Of a DNA stretch of 64,000 nucleotides, positions 41,697 through 49,465 are shown in pieces. The DNA is taken from positions 372,001-436,000 of the forward strand of contig CAWHYF010000006.1 of NCBI GenBank assembly GCA_963833585.1, given 5' to 3'. A program made the translations under genes and the position numbers. Positions within the stretch are counted from its first letter, which is position 1; each line of letters starts with the position of its first letter. The notes under the pieces are model-generated. The model worked only from the letters and a program-made list of their open reading frames with translations, was not told where the DNA came from and searched no databases. Origin of the DNA: Bog-756 sp963833585 (lineage in GTDB: Bacteria; Actinomycetota; Acidimicrobiia; Acidimicrobiales; RAAP-2).

Positions 41697-44600
41697 GTGA
41701 CTGCGACCCCACAACTGTCGGGACAGGTCGACGGGGCGGACCGACGCCAGGCCGCGGTGGCGGCCTCCTTCTCCCCGGAGGCCGGCTCCACCCTCGTCGA
41801 CGTCCCGTTGGGCCGACGAGTCATGGTGGTGAGCGACCTGCTGCTCACCCAGGAGGCCACCCCGTCCACCCTGGCCGTGACCGGACAGTTGGCCCGGGCC
41901 CTGGATACCTGGGACGGCCCGGGCATCCTGATCATCGCCGGCAACCTCTTCGATCTGTCGGGATGCAGCTCGCCCCTGGCCGAAGCGAACGGGTCGATGG
42001 CCGCCCACCCGGTCCTCCGCCAGTCACTCGAGCGGTTCCTCGGGGTGAACGAGCGCCGGATCCTGCGCCAGACCGGCTCACACGAGCCCGGCTTCGACTC
42101 GGACCCCGAACTGATCGCCGCCATCGCCTCCAACGGCATCGAGCAGATGGGCCCCATCGACCTCCACCTCCAGACCACGACCGGGGTCCGGGTGGTCCGG
42201 GTGGAGCCGGGGGAGAACGCCTACGCCCCGGGCTGTTCGGGAACGGAGACGGAGTTCGATCCGGCGGCCGACACCAAGCCCGGGGTGATGGGGCCCACCC
42301 CGGCGGGGCGGCGTTGGCGGTCGCTCGCCGCCCGGTCCAATGAGGAGGCGCCTTGGCTGGCCGGCCTCAACCGTCTGAGCGATCCGTCGGCGCTGTCGCG
42401 CTTCGTGGTCTCCCGCACCCTCTACCGCCGGCTGGGCCGCTACGCCTGGTGGCTGCTGGTGCCGTTCGCCGTGGCCGGCCTGCTGCGGGTGGCGATCACC
42501 CCCTGGGTCTCGGGTCACTTGGGATCGGGGCTACCGGGCCGCGCCCTCCGCCACGCCCACTCGGCCGATCCTGTCGACCAGATCCTGGTGGCCTCGCTGG
42601 TCGCCTTCGTGGTGCTGGTGGTGCTGGCGCTGGTCCTCGGCCTGCTCAGCCGACGGATGTGGTCGATCCTGGGCGGCGGTGCACTGGAGGAGGTGCGCGC
42701 CGAGGCCGGGGCCAATGACACAGCCCGGGACGCCGGGCGGCGGCTGGTGGGACGGGGGTACGCCGGACTGATCACGGCGGCCACCTTCCAGTCGGAGTTG
42801 ACCCACCTCGGGTTGGGGTTCTACGCCAACGTCGGCGCCACCGGGGAGGTGGTGAAGGAGCGGCGGGCCCGGTTGGGCCTGCCCCCCGTCTTCGTCCAGA
42901 CCCAGTGGGTGAGCTGGGTGGAGCTGGAGACCGGGGCCGAGCTCCACGTGCGACTCCTCCTGGCCAGCAACGAGCTCCGCTCGCCGAGCACCATCGAGCG
43001 GGTGGTCACCCGGGGCCACCGACACGGCAGCATCCACCCGGTGCTGGTCGCCTCCTACCCGATGGGAGAGTCGTGGCCGGCCGCCCCCGACCTCAACAGG
43101 GCTCACCGACGGACCCGGCGGGTGCGACGCTGGGCCTCCGCCGCTATTCTCTTCGCCGGTTTCGTGGACCTGCTCGACGCCATCACCCCCCCGCTCCGGG
43201 GGCGGCTCCACGCCGTGCTCCAGGTCCTCCCGCTCCGGGCCAGCGTGGCCGCCGGAGCGCTGATCGCCATCGCCGGGCTGGCCCTGATCGCCCTGGGCCG
43301 GGGCATCCTCCGGGGGCAACGCCGGGCCTGGCGGGTGTCGGTGGCCCTCCTGGCGGGCACCATCGTCCTCCACCTGGCCGCCGGCGCCGACGTCGAGGAG
43401 TCGCTCTTCGCGGTCGGTGTGCTGGCCCTGCTCCTCATCGGCCGCCGCGACTTCCAGGCGGCCTCGGACTGGTCGTCGCTGCGGTCGGCCCTCATCGCCC
43501 TGGGAGTCGGCGTCGTCGGGATCACCCTGTTGACCGCGGCCTCCATCGAGTTGTTCATCCACATCGGCCACCACCACCACTCCCACATCCCGTTCTGGAC
43601 GGCCCTCTGGGCGGTGTCCGAGCGGCTGGCGGGGATCCGCACCATACCCCTGCCCCATCGGGCCGACCGCTTCCTGGCCCCCACCCTGCTGGCCATCGGA
43701 CTCAGCATCGTGGCCATCGCCCTGTTCCTGCTCACCCGGCCGGTGGTCGACCGCCGCCTGACGTCGGGCCGGGCGGCCGAGTTCCGGGCCCGGGACATCG
43801 TCCGCCGACACGGCATCTCCACGCTCGACTACTTCTCCCTGCGGTCCGACAAGCAGTGGTTCTTCCACCGGGACAGCCTGGTGGCCTATGCCGTCTACGG
43901 CGGGGTGTGCCTGATCTCGCCCGATCCCATCGGTCCGCGCAACGAGCGGGCCCAGGTCTGGGGTGCGTTCCGGAAATTCGCCGACAGCCACGGATGGGTC
44001 ACGTCGGTGATGGGCGCCGGCGAGGAGTGGCTGTCGGTCTACCGCGATTCGGGGATGCACCACATCTACCTGGGCGACGAGGCCGTGGTGCGGGTCCAGT
44101 CCTTCACCCTGTCGGGCGGCTCGATGAAGGGTCTCCGCCAGGCCCATCACCGGATCGAGAAGTACGGCTACACGGTCAGCTTCCACGACCCGGCCCGGCT
44201 GGACACGGAGCTGTCGGCGGAGCTCACCGGGCTGATGAGCCTCAGCCGCCAGGGTGAGCACGAGCGCGGCTTCTCCATGATGCTCGGACGGGTCTTCGAC
44301 CCCCGGGACACCGGGCTGCTGCTGACGGTGGTACGCGGTCCCGACGGGGCCGCCGCGGCGATGTGCCAGTTCGTCCCGGCCCCGGGCATCCACGGGTACT
44401 CACTGGACCTCATGCGCCGCGACCCGGGCGACCACCCCAACGGGCTGTTGGACTTCGCCCTGGTGTCGACCATCGAGCACCTTCGGGGGCGGGGCTACGA
44501 GGGCCTGAGCCTCAACTTCGCCACGCTGCGCTCCACCCTCTCCGGCGACAAGGGCGACGGGACCATGCAACGGGCCGAACGGTGGTTCCTGAAGAAGCTG

Positions 44601-44936
44601 TCGAGCTTCGCCCAGATCGAGTCCCTGTGGCGGTTCAACGCCAAGTACGAGCCGGAGTGGCTCCCCCGCTACGTGGTGTTCGACACCGCCGAACATCTGG
44701 TGCCGGTGGTGATGGCCATCATGCGGGCCGAGTCCCTGTGGGAGATCCCGGTCCTGGGCCGGCTACTGGCGGCCGGGGCGGAGAAGCGGATGGTCGCCGC
44801 CCAGCAGGAGACCGAGGACTTCATCGCCTCGTCGTTCGGGACGTGGGACGGCAGCGGCACCGACGACCCGGCCGGTGGGTCGGCGGCGGCCGAGGCGCAG
44901 CCGGCCAACACCGGCCCGGCCCACCCGGCCGCGTGA
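41697..44936 (+). CDS. fusion: degenerate calcineurin-like phosphoesterase + membrane domain + MprF-like (DUF2156) acyl/aminoacyltransferase
   Basis: A 1079-residue protein in three parts. Residues about 40-200 resemble a metallophosphoesterase (RVMVVSDLLLTQEATPSTLA; ILIIAGNLFDLSG; RRILRQTGSHEPGFD), but metal ligands look altered: S-D-L-L for D-x-H and G-N-L-F-D for G-D-x-x-D. Residues about 245-680 contain around eight hydrophobic segments. Residues about 700-1040 match the MprF/phosphatidylglycerol lysyltransferase catalytic domain (ISTLDYFSLRSDKQWFFHRD; GYEGLSLNFATLRSTLSGD). No lysyl-tRNA synthetase domain like that of LysX is present. It may modify a membrane lipid. Near-leaderless GTG start. 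Confidence 0.78.
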   Translation: MTATPQLSGQVDGADRRQAAVAASFSPEAGSTLVDVPLGRRVMVVSDLLLTQEATPSTLAVTGQLARALDTWDGPGILIIAGNLFDLSGCSSPLAEANGSMAAHPVLRQSLERFLGVNERRILRQTGSHEPGFDSDPELIAAIASNGIEQMGPIDLHLQTTTGVRVVRVEPGENAYAPGCSGTETEFDPAADTKPGVMGPTPAGRRWRSLAARSNEEAPWLAGLNRLSDPSALSRFVVSRTLYRRLGRYAWWLLVPFAVAGLLRVAITPWVSGHLGSGLPGRALRHAHSADPVDQILVASLVAFVVLVVLALVLGLLSRRMWSILGGGALEEVRAEAGANDTARDAGRRLVGRGYAGLITAATFQSELTHLGLGFYANVGATGEVVKERRARLGLPPVFVQTQWVSWVELETGAELHVRLLLASNELRSPSTIERVVTRGHRHGSIHPVLVASYPMGESWPAAPDLNRAHRRTRRVRRWASAAILFAGFVDLLDAITPPLRGRLHAVLQVLPLRASVAAGALIAIAGLALIALGRGILRGQRRAWRVSVALLAGTIVLHLAAGADVEESLFAVGVLALLLIGRRDFQAASDWSSLRSALIALGVGVVGITLLTAASIELFIHIGHHHHSHIPFWTALWAVSERLAGIRTIPLPHRADRFLAPTLLAIGLSIVAIALFLLTRPVVDRRLTSGRAAEFRARDIVRRHGISTLDYFSLRSDKQWFFHRDSLVAYAVYGGVCLISPDPIGPRNERAQVWGAFRKFADSHGWVTSVMGAGEEWLSVYRDSGMHHIYLGDEAVVRVQSFTLSGGSMKGLRQAHHRIEKYGYTVSFHDPARLDTELSAELTGLMSLSRQGEHERGFSMMLGRVFDPRDTGLLLTVVRGPDGAAAAMCQFVPAPGIHGYSLDLMRRDPGDHPNGLLDFALVSTIEHLRGRGYEGLSLNFATLRSTLSGDKGDGTMQRAERWFLKKLSSFAQIESLWRFNAKYEPEWLPRYVVFDTAEHLVPVVMAIMRAESLWEIPVLGRLLAAGAEKRMVAAQQETEDFIASSFGTWDGSGTDDPAGGSAAAEAQPANTGPAHPAA

Positions 44937-44937
44937 C

Positions 44938-45813
44938 TCAGCCCGGACCTGGAGGGAGTCCCATGGGGTTGGGGAACGGGATGACCCCGCTGCCGGCCAC
45001 CGCCGTCGACACCGCGGCGAGCTGCTCGTAGGCGTCGGAGGCGTCCTCGTCGCCCAGTTCGGCGAACGCCCGGTCGGCCAGTCGGTCGGTGGTCTCCTCG
45101 ACGACCGACCGGACGGCGCGACCGGCCGGGGTGATCCGGTCCCGGTGGACCAGGCCTCGATCGGCCAGACGGTCCCGGGCCGCGTCCCACGCCGCGGCCG
45201 ACCAGCCCCGGCTGGCCAGGAACATGGAGGTGGGGAGGTCCTCGGACAGGGCGAAGAGGACCAGTGCCTCGCAGCCGTCCAGACCGGCCACGATCAGGGC
45301 GGCCACATGCCCGTCCCCCCGGTGTTCCCGCAGGGAGGTGCACGCCTGCCAGAGCCGCTCCACCGGAGACCCGGGGATCCCGAGGGCGCGGTTGGCGGTG
45401 AACAGCACGCGACCCGAGCCGTCGGCCCCCTCCACCACACGTGACAACAGGGGGACCAGCCGTTGGGCCCGCTCCGCCACCGTGGGATCCAGTCGCTGCA
45501 GTGCCTGGGCGGATCCGGTCCGCCGGGCGGCCAACACCGCGGCCGGATCGGCGAACGACCAGGCATCGGGGATGGACCGCTCGACCATCTGGGGGTGGAA
45601 GTTGAAGAACGTGGCGGCCACGGTGGACGGCCCCACCGCCCCGACCGGGGCCACCCGGGCGGCGAAGTACCCCATCCAGAAGCCCCGCAGCCCGGTGGCT
45701 CGCAGCGCCTCGAGGGGCTCGGGGGCGAAGTAGGTCACGGCATGGACCGACTCGATGACCCTCCACCAGGCCCGGGCCGCCGGTCGCCCCCGGCGTCCTT
45801 CCGGGGTGCTCAC
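44938..45813 (-). CDS. SCO6745-family protein (helix-turn-helix-like)
   Basis: A 291-residue protein. AVTYFAPEPLEALRATGLRG and FWMGYFAARVAPVGAVGPST followed by FNFHPQMVERSIPDAW are the hallmarks of the actinobacterial SCO6745 family. The C-terminal part (AAWDAARDRLADRGLVHRDR; ITPAGRAVRSVVEETTDRLA) reads like a winged helix-turn-helix of a MarR type. Function unknown, perhaps regulatory. GTG start overlaps the upstream membrane gene stop. Its stop is 1 bp from the convergent fusion gene stop. Confidence 0.75.
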   Translation of the reverse strand: MSTPEGRRGRPAARAWWRVIESVHAVTYFAPEPLEALRATGLRGFWMGYFAARVAPVGAVGPSTVAATFFNFHPQMVERSIPDAWSFADPAAVLAARRTGSAQALQRLDPTVAERAQRLVPLLSRVVEGADGSGRVLFTANRALGIPGSPVERLWQACTSLREHRGDGHVAALIVAGLDGCEALVLFALSEDLPTSMFLASRGWSAAAWDAARDRLADRGLVHRDRITPAGRAVRSVVEETTDRLADRAFAELGDEDASDAYEQLAAVSTAVAGSGVIPFPNPMGLPPGPG

Positions 45814-47114
45814 CCTTCGGTGCTGTCTCCGCGTCCGATCTCCTGGCCCGACCCGTTCGGACCGACGGTCGTTGGCCGCGGTCCCCGCCCGAACAGTCCC
45901 ACCAGGCCCACCACCACCAGGGTGACCAACACCACCACCACCGCGACCAGGGTGGTGGGGTTGCTCCAGATGACCAGGATCAGCAGGCCGACGGCCAGGA
46001 CCAGCCACTGCAACGCCTTCCGGTGGGCGGCCACGAACCGGTGGACCGGACCGCCGGTGGCCCATCCCGGCTTCCCCATGTCCCCGACCTTGCCCCGGAC
46101 CCAGGTGTTGCCGGCGACCAGCGCCCCGATGGCCAGCAGGGCGGCCAGGATCAGGATGAGCCGGACCGCGTCGCGCAGATTGGCCGTGACCGTGTCGATG
46201 ACGGCGGAGGAGGCCTCGGGCGACTGGGGCGGCTTGACCCCGGCCAGGTACTGGTTGCGGCCCACGGCGATGACCACCAGGATCAACCCCATGGAGAGGG
46301 CCAGGCCGACGCCGACCCGAACCAGCCCCCGTCGGCGGTTCCTGGCCAGCACCACGGCGCCGGCGAAGCAGAGCAGGGTGACGATCGGGAGCACCACGGC
46401 CAGCTTGTTGAGGAACTTCACCAGCTTCTGGATGTGCACCAGGTTGTCCGACTGGAACAGCACGTAGTTGAGGCCCTTGACCGCCGGGACCTTGTTGAAG
46501 ACGGTGATCCCCTTGGCGTCGAGATCCTTCTTGACGGTGGCCTCGACCCTTCCCAGGTCGATGGTGATCCGGCCGTTCTTGGTGCTGACCGCACCCTGTT
46601 GGGTACCGGTCAGCACCGCCACCAGCTGCTTGTGGGAGGCCCGGTTGGCGGCCACCCACAGCTGCTCGAACTTGGGGGACTGCACCAGCTTGAGGGCGAT
46701 GGAGTAGGTGGCGCTCTGCACCTCGTTGGTGATGGGCGTGACCAGGAACCCGGCCTTGGCCGGTAGGGCGCTCTTGACCCTCGCCTTCAGGTCGGTCCGC
46801 TCGATCAGCCCCTGGCTGACCCGGGTGGCCACCTGGGTCTGGATGGCCGGGTTGGTGGCCAGCGGCGCCACCGTGCTCACGTAGGCGTCGGTGTTCAGAA
46901 GCTGGTTGCGGGCGAACACCACGAACACCGAGACCACGGCGAGGAGGCAGGCCAGGACCACGAGCACCCACGAGGTGATCCGCCGCCAGCGTGGCCCCTT
47001 GTCCGGCTTCCGATCCTCGTCGGCCTCCCGCAGTCGCTCGTTCTCCGCCTGGAGCTCCCCGACGCTGCGCTGGAGGGCCTCGACGTCGGGAACCGATTGG
47101 TCGTCATCAGCCAC
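45810..47114 (-). CDS. membrane protein with N-terminal coiled coil, unknown function
   Basis: A 434-residue protein. Residues about 8-35 (DVEALQRSVGELQAENERLR) form a heptad-rich coiled coil. Then come a helix (WVLVVLACLLAVVSVFVVFA) and a soluble extracytoplasmic domain of about 190 residues (LLNTDAYVSTVAPLATNPAI; VFNKVPAVKGLNYVLFQSDN). Four more helices follow. The domain after the first helix, with NTDAYVSTVAPLA, is common in actinobacterial hypothetical membrane proteins; I cannot assign a role. GTG 47114 is set by a TACAGT box 6 nt upstream. Confidence 0.65.
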   Translation of the reverse strand: MADDDQSVPDVEALQRSVGELQAENERLREADEDRKPDKGPRWRRITSWVLVVLACLLAVVSVFVVFARNQLLNTDAYVSTVAPLATNPAIQTQVATRVSQGLIERTDLKARVKSALPAKAGFLVTPITNEVQSATYSIALKLVQSPKFEQLWVAANRASHKQLVAVLTGTQQGAVSTKNGRITIDLGRVEATVKKDLDAKGITVFNKVPAVKGLNYVLFQSDNLVHIQKLVKFLNKLAVVLPIVTLLCFAGAVVLARNRRRGLVRVGVGLALSMGLILVVIAVGRNQYLAGVKPPQSPEASSAVIDTVTANLRDAVRLILILAALLAIGALVAGNTWVRGKVGDMGKPGWATGGPVHRFVAAHRKALQWLVLAVGLLILVIWSNPTTLVAVVVVLVTLVVVGLVGLFGRGPRPTTVGPNGSGQEIGRGDSTEG

Positions 47115-47120
47115 CGGGCC

Positions 47121-47126
47121 ACTGTA
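47121..47126 (-). promoter_or_regulatory. -10 box of a probable leaderless transcript (membrane protein)
   Basis: Minus strand TACAGT, 6 nt before GTG 47114. Confidence 0.5.
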
Positions 47127-47165
47127 CCGGCGACCCCCCCCTAACGCCGGGACCTCCGGGAACAT

Positions 47166-47194
47166 CTGACGTCCGGGGTCCTCCCGGACGTCAG
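47166..47194. terminator. strong hairpin downstream of the PLDc_N/SHOCT gene
   Basis: CTGACGTCCGGG-gtcct-CCCGGACGTCAG: perfect 12-bp arms with a 5-nt loop, about 90 bp past the stop at 47286 on the minus strand. No U-tract. It could equally be an operator for the next gene, whose -10 box is 40 bp on. Confidence 0.5.
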
Positions 47195-47285
47195 GACGGC
47201 CGCCCCTGGTGCACCGGGCACCGGGAGCGGCCGTCGGGGGAGCGGGCCGCGGCACGGCTCGCTCCTCGATGGTCGGCAGGTCGAC

Positions 47286-47681
47286 TCAGCTGAGGATCTT
47301 GGCCTTCTGCGCCTCGAACTCGGCGTCGGTGAGGACTCCCTTTTCCTTCAGGTCGGCCAGCTTGGCCAACTGGTCTGCGCTGCTACCGCCACTTCCCGCG
47401 GTCTGCTTCACATAGTCGTCGAAGGCCTTCTGCTGCGACTCGGCCTGCTTGGCGGCCCGTTCGTGCATGCTGCCGCCTCGGGCGATCAGGTAGACCAGGA
47501 CCCCGAGGAACGGGAGGATGATCACGAACAGGACCCACAGGGCCTTGGCGAAACCGCCTATGTCGTGACTCCGGAAGATGTCCATGAAGATGTAGATGAG
47601 CAGCCAGATCCACAGGACGAAGAAGAAGAACTCCAACATCGTCCAGAAGATGCTGAGGAGTGGATACGTGTAGGCAAGCAT
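47286..47681 (-). CDS. PLDc_N and SHOCT domain membrane protein
   Basis: A 131-residue protein with two helices (SIFWTMLEFFFFVLWIWLLI; ALWVLFVIILPFLGVLVYLI) of the phospholipase-D-nuclease N-terminal (PLDc_N) type. A charged linker is followed by a C-terminal SHOCT motif (LAKLADLKEKGVLTDAEFEA). Such proteins are widespread in actinobacteria and are probably membrane-associated oligomerising factors of unknown role. ATG 47681 has AAGGAG 12 bases upstream. Confidence 0.78.
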   Translation of the reverse strand: MLAYTYPLLSIFWTMLEFFFFVLWIWLLIYIFMDIFRSHDIGGFAKALWVLFVIILPFLGVLVYLIARGGSMHERAAKQAESQQKAFDDYVKQTAGSGGSSADQLAKLADLKEKGVLTDAEFEAQKAKILS

Positions 47682-47716
47682 GATCGGTGGTGCTCCTTGG
47701 TTGGGGACGACCAGCC

Positions 47717-47722
47717 ACCATA
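47717..47722 (-). promoter_or_regulatory. candidate -10 box for the PLDc_N/SHOCT gene
   Basis: Minus strand TATGGT, about 36 bp before ATG 47681. Confidence 0.35.
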
Positions 47723-47885
47723 GTGGGCACCGGGGTGAAATTGCAGTGACCGGCGGTCCTCTGGCCTGGTCCGGCGCCCATTCCGGGCCGGCATGTCACC
47801 CCCTGTTGCCAGCAGGCCGATTGGCTGGTGTCGGCCACCCAACCGGCCGAGGCGTCGATACCCCCGCCGGCGGCGTGTATCCGCC

Positions 47886-47891
47886 TAGTCT
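47886..47891 (+). promoter_or_regulatory. candidate -10 box for the leader ORF and ClC gene
   Basis: TAGTCT, 35 bp before GTG 47927; the intervening leader holds an AAGGAGAT ribosome-binding site. Confidence 0.4.
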
Positions 47892-47926
47892 CCTCGACAC
47901 GGACGGCGGTCGATGGAAGGAGATCC

Positions 47927-48019
47927 GTGAACGTTCTGAGCTGGATCCCCTCCGAGGTGGCCACCGACTCGAGCATCGGCGACAACGGTTCCGTGACGAT
48001 CGGCGGGACGGACCGGTGA
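47927..48019 (+). CDS. 30-codon ORF coupled to the ClC gene
   Basis: GTG 47927 has a strong AAGGAGAT five bases upstream. The frame begins VNVLSWIPSEVATDSSIGDN and ends GSVTIGGTDR; its TGA overlaps the ClC GTG as GTGA. The ClC start has no ribosome-binding site of its own, so translation is probably coupled. The peptide could be a small accessory protein or only a leader. Confidence 0.5.
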   Translation: MNVLSWIPSEVATDSSIGDNGSVTIGGTDR

Positions 48020-49425
48020 CCACGACGCCTCCGGCCGGGCCGCCGTCGGCGGCTCCCAACGACCCGGCGGCCGCCGCCGCCGACCCCATGGCCCTGCTGC
48101 GGTCGCGCAGCTACATCCAGATCCTGGTCCTGGCCGCCCTCATCGGGGTCCCGGTCTCGGCCGTCGCCTACTTCTTCCTCAAACTGGTCGCCCTGCTCCA
48201 GAACTGGTTCTTCACCACCCTGCCCAAGGAGATCGGCTTCCGCGGGACCCCGGTGTGGTGGCCGCTCCCCCTCCTGGCCGTCGCCGGCGTGCTGGTGGGT
48301 GCCTCCATCCAGTACCTGCCCGGCACCTCCGGCCACAAGCCGGCCGAGGGGTTCAAAGCCGGCGGAGGGGCCCCCACCGCCGCCGAGCTCCCGGGCGTCG
48401 TCCTGGCCTCGCTGGCCACCCTCAGCCTCGGGGTCGTCCTCGGTCCCGAGGCTCCCTTGATCGCCATCGGCGGTGGGTTGGGTGCTCTGGCGGTGCATCT
48501 GGTCAAGCGGGACGCCCCGCCCACCGCGGCGGTGGTCATCGCCTCGGCCGGCAGTTTCGCCGCCATCAGTGCCCTGCTCGGCTCACCCATCGTCGGAGCC
48601 TTCCTGCTGATGGAGGCGTCCGGTCTGGGCGGACCCCTGCTGGGCCTGGTGCTGGTGCCCGGCCTGCTGGCCGCCGGCATCGGCACCCTCATCTTCATCG
48701 GCCTGGACTCGTTGACCGGGTTCGGCACCTTCTCCTTGGGCATCCCCGGACTGCCCCCGTTCAGCCACCCCACCGGGGCCATGTTCCTGTGGGCCATAGC
48801 CTTCGGCCTGGTGGCCGCGGTGCTGGGCACGGCCATCCGGCTGCTGGCCCTGTCCCTGCAGCCGGTCGTCGAAGGTCGAAAGCTGCTCCTCATGCCCGTG
48901 GTGGGCCTGGGTGTGGGCGCCCTGGCCATCCTCTTCGTCGAAGTGGCCGGCCACAACCTCTCCGACGTGCTGTTCTCCGGTCAGTCGGCGCTGCCCGACG
49001 TCGTCCTCAACGCCTCGACCTGGACGGTGGGGGCCCTGGTGCTGCTGGCCGCCTGCAAGTCCGTGGCCTACGGACTGTCGCTCTCGAGCTTCCGAGGGGG
49101 ACCGATCTTCCCCGCCATGTTCACCGGCGGGGTCATCGGGGTCGCCGCCTCCCACCTCCCCGGCCTCTCGTTGGTGCCGGCGGTGGCCATGGGCATCGGG
49201 GCCATGGCCACGGTGATGCTGAAGCTGCCCATGACCTCCACGCTCCTGGCCACGCTGCTCGTGTCCAGTGACGGGCTGAGCGTGGCGCCGCTGGTCATCG
49301 TGGCGGTAGTGGTGACCTACGTGGCCAGCGCCTGGCTGCCCGAGACACCGGCCGACCTCAAGAAGCGCGGCACCGGGCCCACCGGCCCTGCGGTGGCTCC
49401 TTCGGGGACGGCGCCCTCACCATGA
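48016..49425 (+). CDS. ClC-family chloride channel/transporter
   Basis: A 469-residue ClC protein. GVVLGPEAPLIAIGGGLGAL corresponds to the G-x-E-x-P filter segment, with the gating Glu kept. LLGSPIVGAFLLMEASGLGG carries the inner glutamate region. SFRGGPIFPAMFTGGVIGVA is the G-G-x-F-x-P filter. About 11-12 hydrophobic segments run to residue 440. It conducts or exchanges chloride (or fluoride/nitrate) for protons; the retained glutamates lean toward an H+/anion antiporter. Start overlaps the 30-codon ORF. No CBS domains. Confidence 0.88.
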   Translation: MTTTPPAGPPSAAPNDPAAAAADPMALLRSRSYIQILVLAALIGVPVSAVAYFFLKLVALLQNWFFTTLPKEIGFRGTPVWWPLPLLAVAGVLVGASIQYLPGTSGHKPAEGFKAGGGAPTAAELPGVVLASLATLSLGVVLGPEAPLIAIGGGLGALAVHLVKRDAPPTAAVVIASAGSFAAISALLGSPIVGAFLLMEASGLGGPLLGLVLVPGLLAAGIGTLIFIGLDSLTGFGTFSLGIPGLPPFSHPTGAMFLWAIAFGLVAAVLGTAIRLLALSLQPVVEGRKLLLMPVVGLGVGALAILFVEVAGHNLSDVLFSGQSALPDVVLNASTWTVGALVLLAACKSVAYGLSLSSFRGGPIFPAMFTGGVIGVAASHLPGLSLVPAVAMGIGAMATVMLKLPMTSTLLATLLVSSDGLSVAPLVIVAVVVTYVASAWLPETPADLKKRGTGPTGPAVAPSGTAPSP

Positions 49426-49465
49426 TCACCGGGCCCCGACACCACCGGTCTCCCCGCACCCGCCC

